A stretch of DNA of 64,000 nucleotides from Viridilinea sp964592425 (GTDB lineage: Bacteria; Chloroflexota; Chloroflexia; Chloroflexales; Chloroflexaceae): positions 1 through 64,000 of the forward strand of contig CAZQCG010000008.1 in the NCBI GenBank assembly GCA_964592425.1. The letters are read 5' to 3'. A model generated the notes under the pieces. The model searched no databases, was not told where the DNA came from, and saw only the letters and a list, made by a program, of their open reading frames with translations. Positions 26,495 to 35,488 of this stretch are shown in pieces. The position numbers were made by a program, and so were the translations under genes. The stretch's first letter is position 1. Each line of letters opens with the position of its first letter.

Positions 26495-27151
26495 CTACTC
26501 CTTCGGCGCGATCAGGCCGTGCTCGCGGGCGTAGATAGCCGCCTGGGTGCGATTGTCCAGCTGCAGTTTGTCGAGAATGCTGCGCACGTGGGTCGTCACC
26601 GTGCGCACCGACACGCCGAGAACCTCGGCCAAATCGCGGTTCGAGGAGCCGTTGGACAGCAACTGCAGCACCTTCAGCTCGGTCGGGGTCAGGGTATCGC
26701 TCGACGCCGCACGCCGCGGCGCGGCCTTGAAGGACTGCATCAGCACGCGGGCAGCAGAGGGGTGCAGCGCACCGTCGCCCCGGCTGACCGCCCTGATGGC
26801 CGCCAGCAGCTCGTCGTGGTGCGCATCCTTGTTCAGGAAACCCATCGCGCCCGCCTCCACCGCGTCGAGCACCTGGACGTCGTCCGTAAAGCTGGTGAGG
26901 ATGATGCAGCGGGCATCCGGCAGCCGCTCGCGGATCTGACGCAGCGCCGTGAGGCCGTCCTGCTTCGGCATCTTCAAGTCCAGTAGCGCCACGTCGGGGT
27001 GTATCGCCAGGGCCATTTCGACGGCTTCGACGCCGTCACAGGCCTGGGCGACTAACTCCATATCGCGCTGCGCGCCGATCACCAGCTCGAGCCCCTGGCG
27101 CACCAGGGGATGGTCGTCCGCGATCAGCACGCGGATCTTCTGCTCAGCCAT
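26495..27151 (-). CDS. LuxR/NarL-family response regulator
   Basis: 218 residues from the ATG at 27151. Receiver with phospho-acceptor Asp58 (VALLDLKMPKQDG), Thr/Ser in IILTSFTDD and Lys in GFLNKDAHHDE. LuxR-type helix-turn-helix at about 150-210 (LTPTELKVLQLLSNGSSN, then LAEVLGVSVRTVTTHV). The kinase gene upstream ends at 27144, so start and stop overlap by 8 bases and the pair is coupled. The regulated genes are unknown. Confidence 0.93.
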   Translation of the reverse strand: MAEQKIRVLIADDHPLVRQGLELVIGAQRDMELVAQACDGVEAVEMALAIHPDVALLDLKMPKQDGLTALRQIRERLPDARCIILTSFTDDVQVLDAVEAGAMGFLNKDAHHDELLAAIRAVSRGDGALHPSAARVLMQSFKAAPRRAASSDTLTPTELKVLQLLSNGSSNRDLAEVLGVSVRTVTTHVRSILDKLQLDNRTQAAIYAREHGLIAPKE

Positions 27152-30100
27152 GGGTTTTACCTCCTGGCTCGGGGACGGGGATGTGGAGCTCGACCAGGGT
27201 TCCCTGCCCTGGGGTCGAGGCAAAATGGATCTGTGCGCCGATCGCCGCTGCCCGCTCACGCATGCTGCGCAGGCCCAGCCCGCTCGATGGCCGATCCAGC
27301 TCGAAGCCGACCCCGTCGTCCCGCACCGTACACACCAGCCTGTCGCCGTCAGCCTGGATGCAGACTGCGACGGAGCGGGCCTGCGCGTGGCGTAGCGCGT
27401 TGTTCAGCGCCTCCTGCAGCAGCGTAAAGACCTGCTCCTCGATCCGCTGCGGCAGCGGGCCAACCTCGCCGCTGACGCTGAGCGAGGTGCGGATGGTGGC
27501 CCGCTGCTCCACGGCGGCGAGCCGCTCCTCCAGGGTCTTGACCAGCCCGGCCTTGGCCAGATCGGGGTGACGCAGCTCATAGATCAGCAGGCGCAGCTCC
27601 TTGAGCACCTGGAGCGCGATCCCGCCCAGCTGGTTGAACTTGGCCGGTACATCGCTGAGCGGCCCCTGCTCGGCGTGGAGCGCCCAGCCGCCAGCGAGCA
27701 GCGAGAGGCTGTAGAGGGCCTGGGTGGCCGAGTCGTGGAGGTCACGGGCAACCCGGTTGCGCTCGGCGAGGCGCGCCGCCTGCTGGGCCTGCTCGGCGAG
27801 CCAGGCGTTGCTGATCGCCGTCGCGACCTGGCCGGCAATTGTCTCGACCAGGCTCTGGTCGTCGGTGCCAAACGGCCGGCCTTCGCTGCCGAGGACCAGC
27901 ATTCCGAGATTGCCCGTCGCCGAGGTCAGCGGCGCGAGGAGCAGGTAGGCGGCCGATTCAAGTCCCAGTCGTTGCAGCGCCCCCTCAGAGAGCATCTCAG
28001 CCAGCTCGGCCCGCGCCAGGGCTACCGGTCGGCTTAGGTCGAGCAGTGACGCCGCGTGGGGACCCAGCCCCGCCGCCGTGAGAGTGAGCAGCACGCCCGC
28101 GGGCTCTGACACTGCCAGGGGCTCGCGGTCAGCTTCCCAATTCGTGCGCTCGAAACAGACAACGACCGCCCGGGCCGCGCCCGTGCGCGTAGCGACGGCG
28201 CGGCAGACCGCCGCTAATCCGTCTGAGAGATTCCGGGTCGATGCGAGGGTCTGGGCGATCAGGTTGAGTGTGCGCAGTTCGTTGACGCGGCGCATTAGGT
28301 CGTCGTTGGCCAGGGCGAGGGACTCGTGGGCGAGGTGTCGGTCAGTAACGTCGCGCCAGACGACCGCCATCCCATCGCCCAGGCGGGTGGCGCGAACGTC
28401 CACAACCCAGGCCAGGCGCTCGCCAGCGCCGAAGACGTCCTCGTAGACCAGGCTCTCGCGGGACACCGGCGTGCCGGTTTCGACCAGCCGCACATAGTCG
28501 TCGAGCAGAGCACTCCCCGCGTGGGCGGGCAGTAGCTCGAGCAATGTGTGTCCGAGGTGATCCTCCCGGGGTTGCTGGTTCATCCGGCTGCCCACCTCGT
28601 TGATGTAGCGGAAGCGGAAGTCGTGAATGGCGCCGTCAGCTGCACGGACGCTGTCGAGGATGGCAAAGCCGTCGAGCATCGTCTCGACCGCGGTGCGGAA
28701 CTGCTCCTCGCTCTGGCGCAGCTCCCGCTCGATCGTCCAGCGCCGGATCACGTGGCTAAGCATCTCGGCCGCCGTCACCAGCACCGCGACCTCCTCGGCA
28801 CCCCACTCGCGGGGGGTGAGGCCGCTAAAACCGAGCACACCCCACAGCCGGTCGTCGCTGCGCACCGGGATGCAGAGGCGGCTACGGGCCTGCTCTACGG
28901 CCATCCAGGCGCGCTGCGCATCGGTACGGATCTCCTCTTCGTGCGGTAAGTCGACGTAGACCTGCGCTGCGTCGAGGTAGGCGAGGTGGCGCGGTGGCAG
29001 CAGGCTGAGGGGAAAGCACTGCGCAAGGGGGAAGGCGTAGGGGTCGATCTCAATTGGCTCGCTGGCGAAGGCCACCATTGTGAAGTAGGGCTCAGCGGGG
29101 TCATCCACGAGCCGTATCAGGAAGGCCTGGTCGACCTCCAGGGCCGCCCGCAGGTGTTCGAGAGCGCGGGTGCCGACGGCTCTCAAGTCGTCCGGCTCAT
29201 TCACGGGCGCGAGGAGCTCCTGGGAGCATTTCGCCAGAGCCGTCTCGATGCGCAGCTGCTGCTCCAGCTGGAGCTCGGCCACTTTGCGCCGGGTGACGTC
29301 CTGTGCCGTCCCGAAGAGGCGCACGACACGTCCGTCAAACTGCTCGACCTGACCCTGCGAGCTGATCCAGAGCCGGTGACCGTCGGCGGTGACAAACGGC
29401 AGCTCTAGCTCCCAGCTGTCGCCAGTGCGAACAGCGGCCTGTAGGGCACCTTGAAGCGTTGCCCTGGCCTCGGGGGCGCAGAATGCGATCAGGGCCGCGA
29501 CATCGCCGAGGGCCGCCGGCGCCACTTCGAGCAGCGCGGCCAGCTCGTCGGAGATCGTCAGCGTGCTGGAGGCCAGGTCTAAGGCCCAGCCGCCGACGCG
29601 AGCCACCCGCCCGGTTGTCTGCAGCAGCCGGCCTGCGGCCCGCAAGTCGTCCTCGATCCGCCAGCGGTGGAGGGTCTGCCCGAGCAGCGTCGCCGCCCCG
29701 GTGAGCAGCATCACGTCAGTGTGGTCCCAGACCCGCGGTTGCACGCTGTCGTCGAAGCCGACGAAGCCCCAGTGGTCGCCGTCGACAAGGACTGGGACGG
29801 TCTGGGTAGAACGGATACCCTCGGCTCGCACGAAGGCGAGAAGCTGGGGATTCTCCCCGTACAGCTCATCGACCAGCCCGCCCGACGGCAGGGGGGTGAG
29901 TATACGATGGCGATGGGCCGCCGGGATCAGCGCGTAGGGCAGGAGCGGGTAGACCCTGGCTCCGTCGAGCTCGTGAAGCGGGCGCTGGCCGGCGCTCCAG
30001 GCCTCGGCAGTGAGCTGTATCGCGAGGCCAAGCCCGGCATCCTCGACGTTGCGAAAGAGGTAGGCGCGGCTCGCGTTCGCACCGTCGACGAGTTGCTGGA

Positions 30101-31058
30101 GTGCCTGGCTGAGCGCCGACTCGCGCGTTGCCTCATCGGAGGCGAGCGCGAGCAGGCTGAGGGAGGCGTCGGCGAGGGCCTGCTGGTAGCGCGTGTTCCG
30201 TGCGAGCTGATCTTCGATCAGGACACGGTTGCCGATATCTTCGACGAAGGCCAGATAGGCCAGGGGGCGGTTCTGGTCGTCGCGCAGGGCGTAGGAGGTC
30301 AGCCGGCCGAGGACGATCGAGCCGTCCTTGCGCAGATAGTGCCGGCGCTCGTGGACGAACTGGTCGATCTGGCCCGCCGCGAGTTGGTGCCCCAGGGCGA
30401 TTGTCGCCGCGTTGTCCTCCAACGGGGTCATAAAGCTTGACTGGCACCCGACAAGCTCTTCTGACCTGTAGCCGAGGAAGCGGCAGAAGGCGGCGTTTAT
30501 GGCCTCGATCTGGTTCGTGGGCGACACGACGATGGCGCCGATGGGCAGGCGCTCGAAGATGGCCTGAAGACGTGCCACTCGCCCCTGCTGCTCGTCGAAG
30601 AGGCGCCGTTGGGTCGCTAGCTCCCGAGCCAGGAGTGCGCGCTCGTCCCGGTCGTGGCGACGCAACTCGCTCCGGCCGAGCGCAAGCGAGAGACGCACGA
30701 GCAGCTCATCGTCGCTCAGCGGCGCGACCAGGAAATCCGCACCTGCCGCCGTGATCAGGCTCAGGAGCGCCCCTGTTGGGAGCGCGGGCAACAGGATGAT
30801 CGGTAGCACCGCTGCCAGGATGGTATCGGCCCGCAGACCATCCAGGAGCTCACCAGCCATCCCCGCATCGGAGCGCGAGTCGATGAGCACTACGTCGGGA
30901 ACCGGGTAGAGCTGCTCAGCGAATCGCTCAGCGCCTGAGGAGCGCCAGGTGATATAGCCCTGGCCAGTCACAAGCTGCTCAAGGTGATCCGCAGGCTCAC
31001 CTGGGGTCTCAACGATCCAGACGCGGCCGACTCTCGTGGAGGCGGTGGCGACGACCAT
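27144..31058 (-). CDS. Multi-PAS/GAF sensor histidine kinase (HisKA_3)
   Basis: 1304 residues, no membrane segment. Order: degenerate receiver at 1-125 (VVLIDSRSDAGMAG; lacks the usual acidic pair), PAS 155-275, GAF 290-480, PAS 490-610, GAF 625-815, PAS 820-940, GAF 950-1090, HisKA_3 with His1108 in RVARDLHDSATQ, and HATPase to the end (RDDGVGFELDRPSSGLGLRS). It is the sensor of the LuxR-type regulator whose start overlaps its stop. The many GAF domains suggest several small-molecule or light inputs. Some GAF domains in this group hold bilin, but no clear chromophore Cys motif can be claimed here. Confidence 0.93.
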   Translation of the reverse strand: MVVATASTRVGRVWIVETPGEPADHLEQLVTGQGYITWRSSGAERFAEQLYPVPDVVLIDSRSDAGMAGELLDGLRADTILAAVLPIILLPALPTGALLSLITAAGADFLVAPLSDDELLVRLSLALGRSELRRHDRDERALLARELATQRRLFDEQQGRVARLQAIFERLPIGAIVVSPTNQIEAINAAFCRFLGYRSEELVGCQSSFMTPLEDNAATIALGHQLAAGQIDQFVHERRHYLRKDGSIVLGRLTSYALRDDQNRPLAYLAFVEDIGNRVLIEDQLARNTRYQQALADASLSLLALASDEATRESALSQALQQLVDGANASRAYLFRNVEDAGLGLAIQLTAEAWSAGQRPLHELDGARVYPLLPYALIPAAHRHRILTPLPSGGLVDELYGENPQLLAFVRAEGIRSTQTVPVLVDGDHWGFVGFDDSVQPRVWDHTDVMLLTGAATLLGQTLHRWRIEDDLRAAGRLLQTTGRVARVGGWALDLASSTLTISDELAALLEVAPAALGDVAALIAFCAPEARATLQGALQAAVRTGDSWELELPFVTADGHRLWISSQGQVEQFDGRVVRLFGTAQDVTRRKVAELQLEQQLRIETALAKCSQELLAPVNEPDDLRAVGTRALEHLRAALEVDQAFLIRLVDDPAEPYFTMVAFASEPIEIDPYAFPLAQCFPLSLLPPRHLAYLDAAQVYVDLPHEEEIRTDAQRAWMAVEQARSRLCIPVRSDDRLWGVLGFSGLTPREWGAEEVAVLVTAAEMLSHVIRRWTIERELRQSEEQFRTAVETMLDGFAILDSVRAADGAIHDFRFRYINEVGSRMNQQPREDHLGHTLLELLPAHAGSALLDDYVRLVETGTPVSRESLVYEDVFGAGERLAWVVDVRATRLGDGMAVVWRDVTDRHLAHESLALANDDLMRRVNELRTLNLIAQTLASTRNLSDGLAAVCRAVATRTGAARAVVVCFERTNWEADREPLAVSEPAGVLLTLTAAGLGPHAASLLDLSRPVALARAELAEMLSEGALQRLGLESAAYLLLAPLTSATGNLGMLVLGSEGRPFGTDDQSLVETIAGQVATAISNAWLAEQAQQAARLAERNRVARDLHDSATQALYSLSLLAGGWALHAEQGPLSDVPAKFNQLGGIALQVLKELRLLIYELRHPDLAKAGLVKTLEERLAAVEQRATIRTSLSVSGEVGPLPQRIEEQVFTLLQEALNNALRHAQARSVAVCIQADGDRLVCTVRDDGVGFELDRPSSGLGLRSMRERAAAIGAQIHFASTPGQGTLVELHIPVPEPGGKTHG

Positions 31059-31588
31059 TACAACGGTCTTTCACGATAGGAGGCGAGTATGGAGCAACCG
31101 CCAAGTGACACGCGCCATGATAGCACGAGCGGGAGTGGCTCAGCCTGGGCTCGCCGTCGGGAGTGGCGATGAAGCGACCCTTCGGGCAGCGGGAGGGCAA
31201 CCCCTCCCGCTACCAACCCCGCGCTCATTGCCGCGTAGCCATCAAACGCGCACAGGCTAGTCGCGGCCCATCGCGATCACCACCTCCTGAAGGGCGTGGC
31301 GGAAAGGCTCGCCGTCCACCGAGACGACCACCCGGTGCAGGGTGCCGGTGAACGCGCCAGACAACGCCCTATAATGGTGCTTATGAAGCCTCCCGAACGC
31401 TGATAGCGTGATCATCGATGCCGACACCCAGCAGCGCGCGGCTGACGCGCAGCGTTATCACCTTCGCCAAAGCGCGAGCACCACACGGGCTTGCGTTCCA
31501 CATGCATCACGCCAATCAGGCCGCACGCGTGCTGTCCGAAGCAGTGCCCCTATGAGATCGCCAGCTGAACGACTCCGCGACATCCTCA
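31059..31588. other. Intergenic region with an arylsulfatase relic
   Basis: About 530 bases before the large kinase, holding only the relic at 31257-31372. No other gene is supported. A short open frame at 31408-31611 on the plus strand has no domain or ribosome site and overlaps the 3' end of the zinc-ribbon gene. Confidence 0.4.
31257..31372 (-). pseudogene. Arylsulfatase C-terminal relic (tentative)
   Basis: The minus strand reads ALSGAFTGTLHRVVVSVDGE then PFRHALQEVVIAMGRD and a stop. The F-T-G-T motif and the terminal V-x-x-A-M-x-R resemble the last 40 residues of bacterial arylsulfatases. No more of the gene is present upstream. Only a fragment, and the assignment is tentative. Confidence 0.35.
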
Positions 31589-32755
31589 TTATGGCAATTC
31601 CCAGATCGTGAAGTTGTCGAACCAGACTTCGACGCCGCCCTCCTCAAGGTAGGAGCTGGTTGTCACGCCGATCTTGCCTGTCGTGTAGGTCGTATCAGTG
31701 ATATCGATCAACGGCACATCGTTGAGGAAGAGCCAGATGCGCTCACCCTGGCGGATGGCGCGTAGCTGGTTCGGCTCACCGGGGCGCACAATGCCCTCCG
31801 GGTCGCCTTCGGCAAGGATGACCGGGTCGCCCTCACCAACGATGAAGAGGCGGTAGTAGTCCTCAAAGACCTCGTACTTGTAGAAGCCAATATCGTCGTT
31901 CTGGTCGAAGACTAGGCCGCAACTGCCATCGGTGCCACCGCTGTAGATCAGGCAGTCCACCTCGGCGATAAAGTTGGTGAAGGATCGCGGCTCGTAGAGC
32001 TCGTAGGAGGTACCATCCGCCGACCAGATCACCTTGAAGACCCCGCCTTCGATCTTGTTGTCCTCGACCTCCTGAAAGACGCCGGTAAACCAGGCGTTGC
32101 GGTTATCCACAAACTCGTCGCGGAAGACCCGCTGCCCGCTGGCCAGGATCTGTGCCAATTCAGTCTGGGCCTGGGCTATCTGTGCTACCTCGGTTGTCTG
32201 GGCACCCTGAACCGCTGCAGCTGTCTGCGCCGCATGGGCTGTCTGGGCCACCTGCGCCGCGCTCAGTTCGCCACCGCTGTTGACAATCCCACCGGGGCCG
32301 CTGGTTGGGCCACTGGTCACTTGTTCTTGAACCTCAGCCGTTGTACCCGGTAGCGGTGTCGTGATGCTGATCGGTGTCTCGAAGGTAATAACGGCTGTAC
32401 CTACCTGTTGAACCACGCGCTCACCAACCACATTCAGAATGACGACGCCCGCCACACAGCTGATGGCGCAGAGGCCGACCAGCACCAGGATCACAATGGC
32501 CCAGACTGGTAGCCCTTTGCGGGGCGGCTTCACGGCAGGGGGTGGCATGGTGCCAGGCGGGCCGACCTGAATAGTTGGATCACCCGGCGGCGGGGTCAGC
32601 GACGGCAGCCGGTTCGGCGTGGGCTGCTGGCCAATCGGCAGCGTTGGGGCAACCATGGCCGCATCTTCAGACAGGCGCGAACCACAGTTGGCGCAGAAGC
32701 GCTCATTAGCAATGGTGGGCGTACCGCAACTCGGACAGATGCGTGGGGAACTCAT
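31589..32755 (-). CDS. Zinc-ribbon membrane protein with jelly-roll (DUF1080-like) C-terminus
   Basis: 388 residues. A zinc ribbon at 5-25 (CPSCGTPTIANERFCANCGS, four Cys) is followed by a Pro-rich linker, a membrane helix near 86-112 (LPVWAIVILVLVGLCAISCV), a Gln/Ala-rich coiled segment (about 170-205), and a C-terminal domain starting FRDEFVDNRNAWFTG. That last part resembles the concanavalin-like fold of DUF1080/3-keto-disaccharide hydrolase-like proteins. With one helix the zinc ribbon would be inside and the sandwich domain outside. It may bind sugars or act as a surface sensor; no catalytic residues are clear. Confidence 0.72.
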   Translation of the reverse strand: MSSPRICPSCGTPTIANERFCANCGSRLSEDAAMVAPTLPIGQQPTPNRLPSLTPPPGDPTIQVGPPGTMPPPAVKPPRKGLPVWAIVILVLVGLCAISCVAGVVILNVVGERVVQQVGTAVITFETPISITTPLPGTTAEVQEQVTSGPTSGPGGIVNSGGELSAAQVAQTAHAAQTAAAVQGAQTTEVAQIAQAQTELAQILASGQRVFRDEFVDNRNAWFTGVFQEVEDNKIEGGVFKVIWSADGTSYELYEPRSFTNFIAEVDCLIYSGGTDGSCGLVFDQNDDIGFYKYEVFEDYYRLFIVGEGDPVILAEGDPEGIVRPGEPNQLRAIRQGERIWLFLNDVPLIDITDTTYTTGKIGVTTSSYLEEGGVEVWFDNFTIWELP

Positions 32756-32775
32756 TATAATCCTCTGGTTCCATT

Positions 32776-34125
32776 CTACCCTTCACGCGTACCGGATGGG
32801 GCGGCCCCCGCCGAGGTTCCGCCAAAAACATGCACCGCCAGGCCGTGGGCGCGCCCATAGCTGGCTACCAACTCTCGCAGCGCCATTTCGGCCTCGCCGC
32901 GCCCGAGCGCCACCAGGGTTGCTCCACTGGCGGCGGCGACAGCACGGGCACCATAGAGTCCCTTCGAGCCACCTTCCGCAGCGATCAGTTCGACAAGCTC
33001 GTCGGCCTGGGGATCCCCAAGGCCAGCGGCCCGCTGGCCGCCATGCGAGCGGGCCAGCAACTCACCGACCAGGTGGAGATCTTCATCGCGCTGCGTTTTG
33101 CTGGCGGCAGCGCGCAACAGGGCTGCCACCATCCGCGCCCGCAGGTGCTCTTCGACCGCCAGCGCCGCAGCGGCGCGCACCGGGTAGTCCAACGCGGGAT
33201 CGATCAGCAGGTCAGACGGCGCGGGGTACCGCTCCAGAAAAGCCGCCCCACGCATCCACTCGGGCAGACGCTGGCGCACTCGCGCCTCGTAGCGGGCGGT
33301 CCCCTGGTTACTCAGGTAGCCAAGCCAGCGCTCATCAGCCTGGGCCGCATCAAGGCCGAGCGCCTCGGCGGCGAGGGTGAGCGCCATCGCCGTTGCGCCA
33401 GCCAGGCGGGTCTCGGCGGCTGGCGCACTGCCTTCGCCCAGGCGCACCGCCCAGATCGCCGCACCGGGCGGCAGCTGCAGGTCACCCCAGATCCAGGCTG
33501 GCTGCTGGTGCAGTTGCAGTAGCGCCCCGGCGTGGGCACAGACGCTCACCAGGGCCCCCAGCGCCCCCGGATCGTGATCACCAAGGTGGGCGACGCCCAC
33601 CTGCACAGCCAGGCCCAGCTCACGCGGGGCCAGGTGCAGCCCGAAGGCCGAGACGAGCGCCTGGGCTACGGCGGCAACTATGCCCACCTCGGCACCAGGC
33701 CCCTCGGAAGGCCGCAGCAACAGCGTCGCCCCACCCGGAAAGCGGGCAAACTCCTCGCGCAGCAGCGCCAGCCAGGCCGCAGCAGCCAGGCGCGCCAGGG
33801 CCGGGCGCTCAGCCAGGCGTTCGGCAACCTCGGCATAGCTGCGGGGCGTCCCATTCGGCTGTTGCAGGTCATCCAGCTCGACCGTATACTCGTGCAGCGG
33901 GCCGACGCGGATACGCAGCTCAGGCTGCGCAGCGGGCTGGAGGGCCACCAGGGTGCCCTGGCCAAGCGGCCAGCCCAGAGCCAGGCTACCACCGACACTG
34001 GCGGCCCCACCGATCAGATCGATCCAGCCAGGAGCGCGCGCGGCGATGATCGGGCGATCCTGGCGGAAGAGCGTGCCTGCCTCACTGCGGGCGGTATGCA
34101 ACAAACGGTCAAGATCAGTCGGCAT
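32776..34125 (-). CDS. GHMP kinase-like protein (divergent)
   Basis: 449 residues from the ATG at 34125. The N-terminus has the galactokinase-like segment RAPGWIDLIGGAASVGGSLA. The usual glycine/serine-rich ATP motif is replaced by PSEGPGAEVGIVAAVAQAL, and the last GHMP motif is VFGGTSAGA near the end. It may therefore be a weak or altered sugar kinase, or a non-catalytic member. The start overlaps the end of the phosphatase-like gene by 11 bases, so the two are coupled. A sugar phosphate exchanged by the pair is a reasonable guess. I cannot name the substrate. Confidence 0.7.
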   Translation of the reverse strand: MPTDLDRLLHTARSEAGTLFRQDRPIIAARAPGWIDLIGGAASVGGSLALGWPLGQGTLVALQPAAQPELRIRVGPLHEYTVELDDLQQPNGTPRSYAEVAERLAERPALARLAAAAWLALLREEFARFPGGATLLLRPSEGPGAEVGIVAAVAQALVSAFGLHLAPRELGLAVQVGVAHLGDHDPGALGALVSVCAHAGALLQLHQQPAWIWGDLQLPPGAAIWAVRLGEGSAPAAETRLAGATAMALTLAAEALGLDAAQADERWLGYLSNQGTARYEARVRQRLPEWMRGAAFLERYPAPSDLLIDPALDYPVRAAAALAVEEHLRARMVAALLRAAASKTQRDEDLHLVGELLARSHGGQRAAGLGDPQADELVELIAAEGGSKGLYGARAVAAASGATLVALGRGEAEMALRELVASYGRAHGLAVHVFGGTSAGAAPSGTREG

Positions 34126-35152
34126 CAGCGTAGCACTCCAGACCATAGCTATGCAGGGCGGCCAGCAACGCCGGTTCGACCTCAGCCCGCAGGGCGGGGT
34201 TGGCATAACCGGCCCAGGCCACCTCGGCCGTCAGGTTGAGCGGGGCATCAAGGGCAGCCCCCCAGACATTGGTAAGCACCACGCCAGCCTGCCGGGCCAC
34301 CAGGGCCGTACAGAGATCATAGGGATGACAGCAGATGCCCAGAGCCTCGCCACGGGCCGTAAGCAGCGGCTCGATCAGCGGGCGCAGGTCGGCGACAAAG
34401 CGGTCATGACCGGCGATCAGCTCGTAGAGCTGGCCGCCGCTACAGATATACTGATCCTCGAAGCAGAGGGCCTTACCACGGCGGGGCGGCCCCAGGACAG
34501 CCCGCACCAGCGCCTCGTCAATCGCTGCCAGTTCGCTGCGCGCACCCGGAAAGAAGCGGCTGATTGTGGCAAAGCCATGGGCGATGGTGGTCGCCCGCGA
34601 GGGACGCAGGGATAACGCCTGGCGCGCACCGCTCAGCCGGTCGAGCCGCTCGGCCTGGGTGGGTTGGCCCGCAAAGGCCCAGAGGGTATCACAGAGGTGC
34701 TGCTTGAGCAGAGGGATCTCGGTCTGCAGAGCCAGGCTGATCTGACTCAGGCGTGTCGCCGGGCCATGGTTGGGGGCCACGCCCGTCAGCACCCAGGCCG
34801 GGCGCTTCTGGTACATCAGGCCCCGTGTCCCATCGATCGGATCGACGATCACGCGGATCTGGGCCTGGGCCGGATCGCTCCCTAGCGGCAGACTGACCCC
34901 CTCAGGCGGCAGCCCTTCGGCGAACAGCACCAGGGACCAACTTGGCGCGATGCGGGTAGCAAAGAACTCAAGTAGCAGGGCCTCACTAACCCGGTCGATC
35001 GCATAGAGCGTATCGCCCTCGGCCTCGTCCTCAGCCACAGCGGACAGATCGGCCAGAGCGCTGGCCGCACAGTTCGCCACGACAGCCTCACGGATCTGCT
35101 CGTGCAACTCGCGCAGCAGGGCCAGCAGCGCCTCGGGCCTTGCAATTGCCAC
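34115..35152 (-). CDS. FIG-superfamily phosphatase (inositol monophosphatase-like)
   Basis: 345 residues from a GTG at 35152 with a good site (AGAGGAGACC) upstream. The metal-binding motif DPIDGTRGLMYQKRPAWVL is a clear match to the inositol monophosphatase/fructose-1,6-bisphosphatase superfamily (DPxDGT). The first acidic motif is EDEAEGDTLYAIDRVSE and a late motif is GICCHPYDLCTALVARQAG. It is larger than a usual monophosphatase (about 270 residues) because of a C-terminal extension. It is coupled to the GHMP kinase-like gene. Substrate unknown. Confidence 0.8.
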   Translation of the reverse strand: MAIARPEALLALLRELHEQIREAVVANCAASALADLSAVAEDEAEGDTLYAIDRVSEALLLEFFATRIAPSWSLVLFAEGLPPEGVSLPLGSDPAQAQIRVIVDPIDGTRGLMYQKRPAWVLTGVAPNHGPATRLSQISLALQTEIPLLKQHLCDTLWAFAGQPTQAERLDRLSGARQALSLRPSRATTIAHGFATISRFFPGARSELAAIDEALVRAVLGPPRRGKALCFEDQYICSGGQLYELIAGHDRFVADLRPLIEPLLTARGEALGICCHPYDLCTALVARQAGVVLTNVWGAALDAPLNLTAEVAWAGYANPALRAEVEPALLAALHSYGLECYADAD

Positions 35153-35243
35153 CCTGGTCTCCTCTGTTTGGCAAAGCGTGATGGCTCTATTATAATCGAC
35201 GGACAGAAGCGGGTAATTGTTCACACGTGGGGTAACGGGCGTT

Positions 35244-35394
35244 GTCACGCTGAGCGGAGCCGCCAGGCGCAGCGCAGCGTCCCGCTCGGGAACGCCGGTC
35301 ATGTCGCCGGGACGCTTCGCTACGCTCCTAATGACATCCCCCGGATGTCGTCTCGGCGCCACTGGCCCGCCGGCCATTTGGTACTCAGCGTGAC
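35244..35394. repeat. Palindromic intergenic repeat element
   Basis: An inverted repeat GTCACGCTGAG (35244-35254) / CTCAGCGTGAC (35384-35394) flanks a 151-base unit that holds a further inner pairing between AGCGTCCCG near 35276 and CGGGACGCT near 35308. This looks like the intergenic repeats ('CGCTGAGCGAAG...' type) common in Chloroflexales genomes. It lies between divergent genes and carries no gene. Confidence 0.65.
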
Positions 35395-35488
35395 AGAAAC
35401 GTGGGTTTCCGTAGGAGCAGGGTGAACAGTTACAAAAGCGGATCGCCTTGCAAGACATTGGAAGCTGATCATTAAAAGGAACGAACCC

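Noticed and set aside
31408..31611. Short plus-strand frame after the arylsulfatase relic
   Set aside because: No ribosome site, Arg/Ala/Ser-rich and overlapping the end of the zinc-ribbon gene.
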